Assembly: GCA_944321125.1 (NCBI GenBank)
Contig: CALUKD010000033.1
Span: 1-39,274 of the forward strand
Reading direction: 5' to 3'
DNA: 39,274 nt
Source of the DNA: Candidatus Butyricimonas faecavium
Lineage (GTDB): Bacteria > Bacteroidota > Bacteroidia > Bacteroidales > Marinifilaceae
Shown here piece by piece: positions 24,694 through 34,187 of this stretch. Positions within the stretch are counted from its first letter, which is position 1, and the number at the start of each line of letters is the position of its first letter. Position numbers and translations under genes: made by a program. Below the pieces are notes generated by a model, which saw nothing but the letters and a program-made list of their open reading frames with translations, did not search any database and had not been told where the DNA came from.

Positions 24694-25881
24694 ATGAGAG
24701 TATTTGCTATTATATTGATTTGTATTTTGGCAGGTGTATCCTGCCAAAATAAACCCCATTACACGATTAACGGTAATATTTCGGGAAAGTCTGATGGAAT
24801 GCGAGTGTTTTTGAATAAAGTAGACTATCCGGAACCGGTAAAGATTGATAGTACGGTGATTGAGAATGGGCGATTTGTTTTTGAAGGAGTGGTGAATGAA
24901 CCGGGATTATATTCGATCGAGATTGATAAAACGGGAAAAGGTCAGCCTTTCTCCGAAAGAAATATGACGAAGAGTACGTTTTATCTGGAAAATTCATCCA
25001 TTGTTTTTAGTGGAAACATTGATAGTTTGACAACGGCTTTTTGGACTCCTAATAAGAAACCGGCTAAAATTGAAGGGTCTGTGATGGAGGATCTTTATCA
25101 AAGATATTTGGCTGAAGGAAAAGATTTGAATAAACGTTTGGGGAAAGTTAACGAGAGGTATTTGAAAGAATATCATCTTCCTGCCTTGAATGGTGTTTTT
25201 AATAAAGAGGCGGGAATTAAAATTGCCAAGGAGATAATGACGTTAGAAAAGCAATTGGCTGATATAAAGTGGGAATTTGTAAAAAGTAATATTCATACGA
25301 TTGTCGGATATGATTTAGCCAAACAATATTTTCAAGATATGTACGTGACGATTACCCCGGAACAGATTGATGAATTGGTAAAATTGGTTAATGAAGCATG
25401 GCCGGATACAACAAAAACGACAGAATTTAGGACATTGGCGGAAAATGGGAAAAGAATAGCAGTTGGTGCAAAATATCCAGATATCGAGTTGGTCAATGCA
25501 GAGGGGGAAAAGGTGAAATTATCAGAATATGTACCTGAAGGAAAATACGTGATGTTAGAGTTTTGGGCTTCTTGGTGTGGTCCGTGCAGGGGAGAGATAC
25601 CTCATTTGAGGGAAGTATACAAAGAATACAAGGATAAAGGGTTTGAAATTGTCAGTATTTCGATAGATCGGGATGATAAGGCTTGGAAAAAGGCGATGAA
25701 AGAAGAGAATATGGTGTGGACTCAATTAAATGATCCGGGAGAATTTAACGGTCCGGTTACTCTGGTGTATAATGTGTTGGGAGTACCGACTTGTATCCTT
25801 TTAGACAGAGGGGGACATATTTTCAGGACTAATATGAGGGGAGCGCAGTTGGACGCCGTTTTAGAGGAGATTTACGATTAG
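24694..25881 (+). CDS. TlpA-like thioredoxin-fold lipoprotein with DUF4369
   Basis: This 395-residue lipoprotein has lipobox VSC (Cys17). Residues about 22-110 are a DUF4369 domain (YTINGNISGKSDGMRVFLNK). A helical linker follows. From about residue 255 there is an AhpC-TSA/TlpA thioredoxin fold with the active site W294-CGPC and a cis-Pro loop (GVPTCILLD). It should reduce or exchange disulfides on the periplasmic side. Its place 10 nt after SusD makes it part of locus A. A long-stem terminator follows. Confidence 0.92.
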   Translation: MRVFAIILICILAGVSCQNKPHYTINGNISGKSDGMRVFLNKVDYPEPVKIDSTVIENGRFVFEGVVNEPGLYSIEIDKTGKGQPFSERNMTKSTFYLENSSIVFSGNIDSLTTAFWTPNKKPAKIEGSVMEDLYQRYLAEGKDLNKRLGKVNERYLKEYHLPALNGVFNKEAGIKIAKEIMTLEKQLADIKWEFVKSNIHTIVGYDLAKQYFQDMYVTITPEQIDELVKLVNEAWPDTTKTTEFRTLAENGKRIAVGAKYPDIELVNAEGEKVKLSEYVPEGKYVMLEFWASWCGPCRGEIPHLREVYKEYKDKGFEIVSISIDRDDKAWKKAMKEENMVWTQLNDPGEFNGPVTLVYNVLGVPTCILLDRGGHIFRTNMRGAQLDAVLEEIYD

Positions 25882-25911
25882 ATTTGTTATTGAACCACTC
25901 AAGATTTCGTG

Positions 25912-25977
25912 TTGCTGAAGAACCGTATTTTGTAAATTAAGTTCTATTTACAAAATACGGTTCTTCGGCAATTTTTT
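25912..25977 (+). terminator. Long-stem terminator ending locus A
   Basis: A 26-bp stem (25912-25937 with 25946-25971, a single G-T wobble) closes an 8-nt loop. A run of T follows at 25972-25977. It is unusually long for a simple terminator. Confidence 0.85.
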
Positions 25978-26012
25978 ATATAGACGATTTAGTAAGATAA
26001 ATCAAGTTATAT

Positions 26013-26042
26013 TTTGAACGAAAACTTTTTTGTGTATTTTTG
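26013..26042 (+). promoter_or_regulatory. Promoter of the second sigma factor gene
   Basis: TTTG at 26013-26016 and TATTTTTG at 26035-26042 are separated by 18 nt, fitting the Bacteroidota -33/-7 pattern well. It favours translation from the ATG at 26081 rather than an in-frame ATG at 26054 or earlier codons. Confidence 0.75.
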
Positions 26043-26080
26043 TCCAGAATAGGATGGTTTTTGTTAAAATATACAAGGTT

Positions 26081-26635
26081 ATGGAGCGAAATCAATGTGG
26101 TGTGTTGGGTGTATTATTTGATCGGTACTACGAAAATTTGGTATTGTTTGCCGAGAGTTATGTGGGGGATTTGGAAACGGCAGAGGACATGATTCAAGAT
26201 GTTTTCTTGTCTCTTTTGTCCCATTCGAACTTGGATCAGATAGAATATACGCGTTCTTATCTGTACAGTTGTGTAAAGAATAGTTGCGTGGATTATTTAC
26301 GGAAACTTAAGGTTGTCGATCCTTTGGACCTGAAATTGTTTGATGCGGTTTATTACACGGGTGATTTTGATATTTTTGAACAAGAAAAGTTGATTTGTCG
26401 GTTGGAAGAAGAAATTGAGAATTTGCCTGAACAGAGACGGGATGTTTTAAAAATGAGTGTATATAAGAAAATGAGTTATTTGCAAATTGCTGAGGTTATG
26501 CATATTTCCGTCAACACTGTGAAAACTCATATGAAAAAGGCATACCAAGATTTGAGAGTGAGATTGGTTGACCAACGGTTAAATCTTTTTCTATTTATTG
26601 TTTCGCAGAAGATAAAAGAGAGATTTATTTGTTAA
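26081..26635 (+). CDS. ECF sigma-70 factor (locus B)
   Basis: This FecI-like sigma factor has 184 residues from the ATG at 26081, chosen because the promoter lies at 26013-26042. Region 2 reads FDRYYENLVLFAESYV, AEDMIQDVFLSLL and YTRSYLYSCVKNSCVDYLR. Region 4 reads LPEQRRDVLKMSVYKKMSY and QIAEVMHISVNTVKTHMKKA. It is followed by its FecR partner and SusC/SusD, repeating the order of locus A. Confidence 0.92.
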   Translation: MERNQCGVLGVLFDRYYENLVLFAESYVGDLETAEDMIQDVFLSLLSHSNLDQIEYTRSYLYSCVKNSCVDYLRKLKVVDPLDLKLFDAVYYTGDFDIFEQEKLICRLEEEIENLPEQRRDVLKMSVYKKMSYLQIAEVMHISVNTVKTHMKKAYQDLRVRLVDQRLNLFLFIVSQKIKERFIC

Positions 26636-26706
26636 TTATATGTTTTTCTGATTTTTTCGTTCACCCTATTTTTCTTTTTTCCGTCATAGCTATAAAATGT
26701 AAATAG

Positions 26707-27873
26707 ATGTGTGAATCGAATTTTATTAATGTATCTCTTCTTTATCGGAAAATGATGAATGAGTTACTTTCGGCAGAGGAGCAGAAGGTTTTTGACATTT
26801 GGTATGCGGAGTGTGATGAACATCGAAAGTATTATGAATGCTTTTGTCGGCAACAAGAGAAAATCATGCTACGAGAACATTCGGAACCGAGAGGATGGGG
26901 AAAAGGAGTATCTGTTAAAGAGAGGCGTTTCTATTTTGTAAGTCCTTGGAAATGGGTAGGAGGAGTGGCTTCGCTTTTGTTGTTGGTGACGGTCGGAATG
27001 TTGTTTTGGCAGGATAATCGTTCGAAAGAGAGCGGAAAGGATTATCTTGAAAATCAAGTTTTTCATGGAAGTAAGAATGTGATACTCTCGTTAGGAGAAG
27101 GACAAGAAATTGTTATTGATTCAGCTTTTTCAGAAAGAATTTTTCAGTCGGATTGTGTGGAAATAAAGGTTGAAACAGGAATATTACGTTATGGCCGGAG
27201 TTCGGTTGCAGATAAAAAAAATGTCTATAATGAATTGATCGTTCCTCTTTCCGGAGAGTATGTGGTTGAATTGTCTGATAGAACGAAAATATATCTGAAT
27301 TCAGGTTCCCGTTTACGTTATCCGGTATCTTTTGTGGGGATGGAGGAGCGTCGGGTTTTTTTGGAGGGGGAAGCGTATTTTATTGTTTTTGGGGATAAAC
27401 AGCCTTTTATTGTTGAAACTTTGCAGGAAGAAGTGAAAGTTTATGGAACTGAATTTAATGTGATGGCTTATGAGGATGAGGGTGTGTTGCAGACGACTTT
27501 AGTAAAGGGATCTGTTGGGATAAATGTGAAAGGAATGGAAAAAGGAGACTTTTATAAAATTGTTGCAGGTGAACAATTTTGTTTGGATAAACAGTCAGGT
27601 GAAGTAAAAATAAATTCTGTGGAGGTGTTTCCTTATATAGCTTGGAAGGATGGGTTGTTTGTTTCTCAATATGATGATTTAGAATCTATTATGCGTAAAA
27701 TATCCCGTTGGTATGATGTAGATGTTTTTTATCAGAATTCGAATTTGAAAAAGAAACGTTTTTTTGGAATTATGAAAAGACAAGCTCGTTTGGAAGAAGT
27801 GTTGGAAATCATTGCGGAAGCGGGAGAAATACGGTTTAGCGTGAATGAACGAGTCGTTACGGTCACTGAATAA
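26707..27873 (+). CDS. FecR-type anti-sigma factor (locus B)
   Basis: This 388-residue protein has a short cytoplasmic sigma-binding part (MMNELLSAEEQKVFDIWYAE). One membrane helix lies at about residues 80-100 (WVGGVASLLLLVTVGMLFW). A periplasmic FecR domain follows (LSGEYVVELSDRTKIYLNSG, LEGEAYFIVFGDKQPF, VYGTEFNVMAY). The C-terminal DUF4974 domain reads DDLESIMRKISRWYDVDVFY. The domain order equals that of the locus A protein, but the sequences differ widely, so this is not a recent duplicate. Confidence 0.92.
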   Translation: MCESNFINVSLLYRKMMNELLSAEEQKVFDIWYAECDEHRKYYECFCRQQEKIMLREHSEPRGWGKGVSVKERRFYFVSPWKWVGGVASLLLLVTVGMLFWQDNRSKESGKDYLENQVFHGSKNVILSLGEGQEIVIDSAFSERIFQSDCVEIKVETGILRYGRSSVADKKNVYNELIVPLSGEYVVELSDRTKIYLNSGSRLRYPVSFVGMEERRVFLEGEAYFIVFGDKQPFIVETLQEEVKVYGTEFNVMAYEDEGVLQTTLVKGSVGINVKGMEKGDFYKIVAGEQFCLDKQSGEVKINSVEVFPYIAWKDGLFVSQYDDLESIMRKISRWYDVDVFYQNSNLKKKRFFGIMKRQARLEEVLEIIAEAGEIRFSVNERVVTVTE

Positions 27874-27881
27874 TAAAAAAA

Positions 27882-27908
27882 CAAGGAGAAGTTTACGGCT
27901 CCTCCTTG
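27882..27908 (+). promoter_or_regulatory. Hairpin in the FecR-SusC intergenic region
   Basis: CAAGGAG (27882-27888) pairs with CTCCTTG (27902-27908). An alternative partner for GGAG lies at 27898-27902. No T-run follows, so it may be an mRNA-processing or attenuation element rather than a full terminator. Confidence 0.4.
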
Positions 27909-27968
27909 CCAATAACAATAATGGAACGGACGTTTTGCCTGTGCTGTTCCGATAATGTTTTATTTAAT

Positions 27969-30900
27969 ATGAACAAATGTATGAAAAAAAATTGTAGGGA
28001 CGTTTCTTTTAGAAGGAACTGTTTTCGAAGAATGTGGTTCATGACAAGAGTTTTGATATTTTTTTTGTTTACCGTGCCGATGAATGTATTCGCCGGTTTT
28101 CATTCTCAAAACAGTGTTGTGACGTTAAAGTTAAATGGTGTGACATTGGAGAAAGTGATCCAATCGCTGAAACTACAAACGGATTATGGATTTTTTTATA
28201 ATGTTGACAATAGTGAAATAAGTAATGTGAAGAATATTTTCATTGATGTGGAGAATGTTCCGCTGGAAGATGTTTTATTACAAGTGCTGAAGGGGACGAA
28301 GTTAACTTATTCGATTGTGAATGACGTTGTTATTTTGAGAAATAGGAACTCAAATGTAACTCGTGATTCGGTGTTAAAAGAACATTTGATCGTTGGTATA
28401 GTGTCTGATACAAAAGGAATTCCAATGCCGGGGGTGACAGTACGATTGCAGAATACTAATATTGGTACCGCAACGGATAATAGAGGAATTTTTGTTTTTC
28501 GTTTACCGATCACGCAAGGTACGTTAATATTGAGTTTTGTTGGTTTCCAGAAAAAGGAGGTGGATTTTAAAATTTCATCCGATACACTTAGAATTACATT
28601 GATTGAGGATTTGACAAATATTGATGAGGTTACGGTTGTTGTGTATGGAGAACGAAGGAAGCGTGAAGTAGTAGGTGCAATATCATCAGTGAAAGCTGAC
28701 GATATTAAAGAGATTCCTACGGCGAGTCTTGAGAGTTTATTACAAGGACGAATGGCAGGAGTGGAAATAAATACGCAAAGTGGATCTCCCGGAGGTGGGG
28801 GGAGTATTGTGGCTATTCGCGGGTATAATTCTTTGTTTGTGGGAGACGGGCGTGATTATGGGGAACCGTTATACGTGATTGATGGAGTGCCTGTGCATTC
28901 GTTTACTTCTCCCGTTACAGGAACGAACGCTTTGGCGGAAATAGATCCGTCAACGATTGAGTCGGTGGAAGTTTTAAAAGATGCGGCTTCGGCAGCAATC
29001 TATGGTTCGCGTGCTGGAAACGGAGTGATTTTGATTACGACTAAAAAAGGGCGTGCCGGGCGTGCTAGTTTTTCTGCAAATATATCTTATACATATTCTA
29101 TATTGCCGGAAACCCCAGTACAAACGGGAGGACGTGCAGAGCGGGCTTATGTTTTTGATGTGATGAAGAATGAACGTATGGCTGGTTATTATTCTGAAGG
29201 ATATGTTTTTCCCACGGGATATGATGAAGGAAAAGCCGGAAGGGGATTGTATGACCGTTGGTGGTATAATGCGATGAATAATATTGCAGGTCAACGAGTG
29301 TTACAAGACTCATTGAACCCGTTTTATAATAATTCAACAGATTGGTTCCGTTATGTATTTCGTGCAGGGAAAATTGTAAATGCGAATATTCAAGCAAGCG
29401 GAGGAAGTGAAACGATGAATTATCTTGTGGGAGCTGGCTACTATACGGAAGACGGTATCATGTACGGGAGTGATTTTTCCCGAGTGAATTTGATTGTAAA
29501 TTTGGGGGTATTACCTGTTCAAAATTTGAGTTTAGATACTCGATTATATTTTGCTTATACGGATAGAAGTCGGGGAGCGGGGTCTGGTAGTACGATGTCC
29601 GGAGCGAAAGTTGAGAGATTGACAGTCGATCCGAAAGAAACATCTTCAACTCTTGCCGCAGGGGGAATTAATGAAGATGAACTGTTGAAAGAGTTGAATA
29701 CGGCTATAGAAAAGAATGAATCTTATCGTTTACGGGCGAATTTGAGTTTGAGGTATCAATTATATAAAGGAATAAGTTTGTCTGTCCTTGGTTCTGTCGA
29801 TTATAATCAAGCGATGAGGAATAGTTTTCGTCCGAGTACATTAGATCCTGAAAACGGGTTGAATAGTTCGATAGGGGAGATTGATAGAAATCTGTTGATT
29901 TTGAACGAAAATATGTTATTGTATAAAACTTCTTTTAATGAAAAACATAATATAGATGCGTTATTGGGAATTTCTTATCAATCGGATCAAAATGATTATA
30001 TTGCGGCATCGGGATCGGGAGGTGCAAGTGATAAAATTCATTATATCATGGATGATGGGACTTCCGTGGATATCAATGGACAGACTGTTTATCTAAAAAA
30101 TGCTAAAACGAATCGGACGGAAAAGGTCTTGATTAGTTATTATGGGCGTTTGGCATATAATTTTAAACAACGTTATCTTTTTGAAGCTACTTGGCGTAAA
30201 GATGGTTCATCCGTATTCGGGGAAAAGGTCCGTTGGGCTATTTTCCCTTCTGCGGCTGTTGGTTGGGCTTTTTCGGAAGAAGATTTTATGGAGAACTGGT
30301 CATGGTTAAATTTTGGAAAATTCCGAGTTTCTTGGGGACGTTCCGGTCAGCAATTCGGTCAACCTTATTTAGCGCATGGCGTGATGGTTCCATACCAAAC
30401 GTTTTTGGGACAAACCACAATTTACCCGAGTCCGACAGGAGGAATGATTAATCGTAGGTTGACTTGGGAGGAGAGTGACCAATACGATTTCGGGTTAGAT
30501 ATTGATTTATTTAATTATCGTTTGAAGTTTAAACTGGATTATTACTATAAGTTGACAAAAGGTTTGTTATACAATGTTCCTTTGAGTGGTAATTGGAATT
30601 TTATGACAAGCCAGTGGCAGAATGCGATGAAAGTTTCTAATGAAGGATTAGAAATGGAAGTGGAAGCAGATATTTTACGCGAGACAGCTGTTTCTTGGAG
30701 AATGAAGTTTAATATAGCCCGTAATTGGAATCTTTTTAAAAAGAGCTATACGGGACGGGATGTAGAACAATATATTATCGGACGGCCGCTTTATTCTATT
30801 TTCCTTTATGAGGATGCCGGGTATTACCAGTCTGACGACGAGATTCCATTTGTTTTCGATCAAAATGGTAATAAAGATAAAATGTATATAGGAGAAAATG

Positions 30901-31511
30901 GCAGTGGAAATGCATCGATTCGTTATGACGAAGGAATGAGGAAGATTTTAGATATTGACGGTGATGGAATGATTGGTTCCACGGATATGGTTTATCAGGG
31001 TAGTGCCTTGCCTTTGGCTTATGGAGGATGGGTGAACGAGGTTAGATGGAAAGGTTTCGAGGTGAATGTTCTTTTTACATACTCGATTGGACGTAAAATG
31101 TATAAAACATATAATATTCAGTCATTACAAGGAGAAGTGGGGTATCCTATTTTTGAAAATTTGAATAAGGTTTCTTTTTGGCAAAAAAAAGGAGATGTTA
31201 CGGATTATCCGAGATTAGCTGCTTATAGCTCTGGATTACAGCAATTTTCTGGCGAATGGACATCGAATTTGGAAACCGTAAGTTTTATTCGTTTAAAGCA
31301 GTTTACGATTGGTTATGATTTATCGAAGAAGATCGTGAAGAAAATAAAATTGTCATCTATGCGATTGTTTTTTACCGGAGAGAATCTTTTTATGTTGACT
31401 AATTATTCCGGTTTAGATCCGGAAGTTGTGGATATGTTCACGGGTAGAGATAGTTTTAATTACTATCCGTTGGCTCGAAAGATGTCTTTGGGACTTACCG
31501 TAAATTTTTAG
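27969..31511 (+). CDS. SusC/RagA family TonB-dependent transporter with STN domain (locus B)
   Basis: From the ATG at 27969 the protein has 1180 residues; the ATG at 27981 is equally possible, and in-frame codons before 27969 are unlikely because they give no signal peptide. A basic stretch then leads to a hydrophobic signal (VLIFFLFTVPMNVFA). An STN domain follows (VVTLKLNGVTLEKVIQSLKL), then a carboxypeptidase-like domain (GIVSDTKGIPMPGVTV). The plug begins at EVTVVVYGERRKREVVGAIS. A C-terminal Phe ends the barrel (LTVNF). STN and the FecR gene upstream imply signal transduction across both membranes. The substrate is unknown. Confidence 0.94.
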   Translation: MNKCMKKNCRDVSFRRNCFRRMWFMTRVLIFFLFTVPMNVFAGFHSQNSVVTLKLNGVTLEKVIQSLKLQTDYGFFYNVDNSEISNVKNIFIDVENVPLEDVLLQVLKGTKLTYSIVNDVVILRNRNSNVTRDSVLKEHLIVGIVSDTKGIPMPGVTVRLQNTNIGTATDNRGIFVFRLPITQGTLILSFVGFQKKEVDFKISSDTLRITLIEDLTNIDEVTVVVYGERRKREVVGAISSVKADDIKEIPTASLESLLQGRMAGVEINTQSGSPGGGGSIVAIRGYNSLFVGDGRDYGEPLYVIDGVPVHSFTSPVTGTNALAEIDPSTIESVEVLKDAASAAIYGSRAGNGVILITTKKGRAGRASFSANISYTYSILPETPVQTGGRAERAYVFDVMKNERMAGYYSEGYVFPTGYDEGKAGRGLYDRWWYNAMNNIAGQRVLQDSLNPFYNNSTDWFRYVFRAGKIVNANIQASGGSETMNYLVGAGYYTEDGIMYGSDFSRVNLIVNLGVLPVQNLSLDTRLYFAYTDRSRGAGSGSTMSGAKVERLTVDPKETSSTLAAGGINEDELLKELNTAIEKNESYRLRANLSLRYQLYKGISLSVLGSVDYNQAMRNSFRPSTLDPENGLNSSIGEIDRNLLILNENMLLYKTSFNEKHNIDALLGISYQSDQNDYIAASGSGGASDKIHYIMDDGTSVDINGQTVYLKNAKTNRTEKVLISYYGRLAYNFKQRYLFEATWRKDGSSVFGEKVRWAIFPSAAVGWAFSEEDFMENWSWLNFGKFRVSWGRSGQQFGQPYLAHGVMVPYQTFLGQTTIYPSPTGGMINRRLTWEESDQYDFGLDIDLFNYRLKFKLDYYYKLTKGLLYNVPLSGNWNFMTSQWQNAMKVSNEGLEMEVEADILRETAVSWRMKFNIARNWNLFKKSYTGRDVEQYIIGRPLYSIFLYEDAGYYQSDDEIPFVFDQNGNKDKMYIGENGSGNASIRYDEGMRKILDIDGDGMIGSTDMVYQGSALPLAYGGWVNEVRWKGFEVNVLFTYSIGRKMYKTYNIQSLQGEVGYPIFENLNKVSFWQKKGDVTDYPRLAAYSSGLQQFSGEWTSNLETVSFIRLKQFTIGYDLSKKIVKKIKLSSMRLFFTGENLFMLTNYSGLDPEVVDMFTGRDSFNYYPLARKMSLGLTVNF

Positions 31512-31523
31512 AGGAAACAAACT

Positions 31524-33107
31524 ATGGAAAAATTGATAAAATTATTAGTACTCTTTGTGCTGTGTGTAAATATTTCATGTAGCAGTATGTTGGATATTGA
31601 ACCGGAGAATTCGGTTACATTTACTAATTTCTATAAAAATGAACAGGATATTGCCACGTTGACAAGGGGAATGCATGCCATGTTAGTTTGGGCACTTCGA
31701 TCTTTTGAGACTTTGGAATATGCCGGAGTAAAAGCGGATGATTCTCCTTCGGGATATATTCCAAGTCCGCATGTTTTTATGCGCTATCATAGTTGGAATG
31801 ATGTTGGAACCAGTTGGAAGAATTATTATGATGTGATTTACCAGTGTAATTTGCTGTTTGATAATGTAAAAACTCCGGTATGTTCTAAAGAACGGCTGGA
31901 TTTTTATTTCGGGCAGGCAAATTTTATAAAAGGGGTATGCTATTTTCAATTGGCTCGTTATTGGGGGGACGCCGTGATTTCCGGTCATACGGAAGATACT
32001 CAGGCTCGTTCTAAGAAACCGATGACTGAAGTGTTAGATACAGCATTGGCTTGTGCCAAGCGTGCCTTTATGTTATTGGATAAGCATGAAAATTTAGTGG
32101 ATCAAAATGGTGCGAAAATTACTTCAAAGCAATATGGTAGTAAGGGTAATGCTGCTACTTTAATAGCCCATATTTGTGCGTGGAAAGCCTCTATGGGTAA
32201 AAAATTAAGCAAAGAAGAGAAACGAGCTTGTTGGGAAGACGCTGATTTTTATGCATCTAAAGTGATTGATACGGATGAGTGCGGATTTTATGAGCTTGAA
32301 AGTACTGCTGAATTGCTTGTAACTAATACGTTGAATATGCGTGGGGGTAAGGAAAGTATTTTTGAAGTTGAGTTGAACGGTCAAGATGGAACGGCTTCTG
32401 AATTTACCTCGGCTCTTTGGTTTGTTAGTTTTCCGTTGGTTCCGGGGGCTCTACCGGGAGATGTTGTAGAGAATCAGTGGAGACTGACTCTTCGGACTGT
32501 TTTTGATATGTTTCGGGGGACAGATGAGCGAAAAGAGGCGTTTTTTTATAAACCAAACTTGTACACAACGAATTCGGACAGTGCAAGGGCTTGTGGAGGA
32601 TATGCTTTTGAATATAAATATAGAAAACCGTTATATAGTACATCTACATCTTCTGGTCAGACTTTACAATTGAAGAGTTTTGATGTGAACAAAATGATTT
32701 GGCGTTTGGCTGATTTGATTTTATTGCGCGCTGAAATTCGCATGCATCTGGGTAATACGGTTGGGGCAATACAGGATCTACAAGTCGTGCAGCGGAGAGC
32801 GAAAGCTGTTGAATATACGACAGGCGATTTGCAAATGGCTATTTTTCGGGAGAGGGAGAAAGAATTGATTTTTGAAGATCACCGTTATTTTGATATTATG
32901 AGGAATGAGGGATATTATAAAACGGAATTGCCTAAGAATAAAGTATTTGTTCCATTTCCGTTCCCTCATCAAGAAGAGGAAGAAGTGTATGGTTTGCTAA
33001 CGGAACAAGATGTGGAAAACGGGGCACTTTTCTTACCGGTTGGATCTGGTGCATTTTACCTAAATGCAAAAATGATACAAAATACATATTGGTTTAATAG
33101 AAAGTAA
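31524..33107 (+). CDS. SusD/RagB family surface lipoprotein (locus B)
   Basis: This 527-residue lipoprotein has lipobox NISC (Cys19) and starts 12 nt after the SusC gene. SusD features are the LDIEPENSVTF start, NLLFDNVKT, QANFIKGVCYFQLARYWGDAV, KMIWRLADLILLRAEIRMHLG and EREKELIFEDHRYFDIMRN. It is some 50 residues longer than the locus A protein. It should act as the surface lid of the locus B transporter. Confidence 0.93.
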   Translation: MEKLIKLLVLFVLCVNISCSSMLDIEPENSVTFTNFYKNEQDIATLTRGMHAMLVWALRSFETLEYAGVKADDSPSGYIPSPHVFMRYHSWNDVGTSWKNYYDVIYQCNLLFDNVKTPVCSKERLDFYFGQANFIKGVCYFQLARYWGDAVISGHTEDTQARSKKPMTEVLDTALACAKRAFMLLDKHENLVDQNGAKITSKQYGSKGNAATLIAHICAWKASMGKKLSKEEKRACWEDADFYASKVIDTDECGFYELESTAELLVTNTLNMRGGKESIFEVELNGQDGTASEFTSALWFVSFPLVPGALPGDVVENQWRLTLRTVFDMFRGTDERKEAFFYKPNLYTTNSDSARACGGYAFEYKYRKPLYSTSTSSGQTLQLKSFDVNKMIWRLADLILLRAEIRMHLGNTVGAIQDLQVVQRRAKAVEYTTGDLQMAIFREREKELIFEDHRYFDIMRNEGYYKTELPKNKVFVPFPFPHQEEEEVYGLLTEQDVENGALFLPVGSGAFYLNAKMIQNTYWFNRK

Positions 33108-33113
33108 AGAATT

Positions 33114-33728
33114 ATGGAAAAGTTAATTATTATAATGTTGTTAATTGTTTTAGGAGCTTGTAATACAAAATATCATTATGTCGATACGGGAATTTCAAAT
33201 GGAATTCATGATTGTTCTATGTTGGAGTATCTACGAGGGGACTCGTATAACTGGGATACAATTGTACGTGTAATTGAACGTGCAGACCTATCATTGTTAT
33301 TTGATAAAGATGATGTTGATAATCAGATAACATTTTTGGGACCGACAAACCATTCTATTCGTTATTGGATGCAAGATAGCGGGTATAGGAGTGTGAATGA
33401 AATACCCAAAGAGATGTGTGAAAAAATGGTGTTGCGTCATATAATCAAAGGACGTTATATGATGGAAGATATCCCGCAGGGTAGTATTGGTACGAGTGCT
33501 TCTTCTGAAAAGGCAGGAGGAGTGGAATTGACTACATTAGGAGGAGGAGTTTTATGGTTTTATACGGTTGCCAGTTCTGCTTACGGGGTAGAAGATGCAG
33601 GTCCTCTTACCCTTAATTGTTTGTCGTTAGATTTTTTGAAAAGAGTTCCGTTAGCCTGTCCGGATATACAGACAAATACTGGGATAGTTATTTCTTTGGA
33701 TTACAATTTTTATTGTGGTAACTTATAA
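33114..33728 (+). CDS. Fasciclin (FAS1)-like lipoprotein (locus B)
   Basis: This 204-residue lipoprotein has lipobox LGAC (Cys16). The middle resembles a FAS1 domain: SYNWDTIVRVIERADLSLLF, then the strand ITFLGPTNHSIRYWM and the MCEKMVLRHIIKGRYMMEDI helix and strand, the two classical FAS1 boxes. FAS1 domains are adhesion and ligand-binding modules. The gene begins 6 nt after SusD, so it is an auxiliary surface protein of locus B, perhaps aiding substrate capture (inference). Confidence 0.75.
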   Translation: MEKLIIIMLLIVLGACNTKYHYVDTGISNGIHDCSMLEYLRGDSYNWDTIVRVIERADLSLLFDKDDVDNQITFLGPTNHSIRYWMQDSGYRSVNEIPKEMCEKMVLRHIIKGRYMMEDIPQGSIGTSASSEKAGGVELTTLGGGVLWFYTVASSAYGVEDAGPLTLNCLSLDFLKRVPLACPDIQTNTGIVISLDYNFYCGNL

Positions 33729-33741
33729 AAATGATAGAATT

Positions 33742-34167
33742 ATGGTGAAATTTATAATTATGGGTTTTGTATCCCTATCTATATTCATGGTATTATCTTG
33801 TCATGAGGTGACGGTCGGTTATCTGGAGGCGGATGAGGCTGTTTATGTACCGGATTCATTAGTCGTTCCTTTAGAATGGACAGAGGATAGTTATTTGCAT
33901 TGGCATAATGAGGCAGATTGGGTATCAACGAAAATACAGGGAGTATTGGGGACCGCTCCGATTCGTTATCGGATAACGAATGTAAAAGTAGAGGGAAAAG
34001 GGGATGCAGAAATAATGAAAACTGTTTGTATGATTAATGGAGGGGGTATTTTTCGTATTCCATTTGTACATGAAATTCCGGAAGGAGTTTATATTATGTC
34101 GATAGAAATAAGTAACGATGGTTATTGTTATACTAAAGAGGATATTTTTAAAATTATAGTGAAGTAA
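33742..34167 (+). CDS. Unknown small lipoprotein (locus B)
   Basis: This 141-residue protein starts at the ATG at 33742. A GTG 27 nt upstream overlaps the previous gene and would place charged residues ahead of the signal peptide. The signal ends in lipobox VLSC (Cys20). The mature part has alternating strand-like segments (IRYRITNVKVEG, EGVYIMSIEISNDG) and is probably a single beta-sandwich. I recognise no family. It is the last gene of locus B, 13 nt after the FAS1 gene, and probably serves as another surface accessory protein. Confidence 0.65.
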   Translation: MVKFIIMGFVSLSIFMVLSCHEVTVGYLEADEAVYVPDSLVVPLEWTEDSYLHWHNEADWVSTKIQGVLGTAPIRYRITNVKVEGKGDAEIMKTVCMINGGGIFRIPFVHEIPEGVYIMSIEISNDGYCYTKEDIFKIIVK

Positions 34168-34187
34168 GATGTTGTCGTAGTGGGCGG

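Noticed and set aside
17772-34167. Recent tandem duplication of one SusCD locus
   Set aside because: Gene order matches, but the paired proteins share only family motifs and differ in length and accessory genes.
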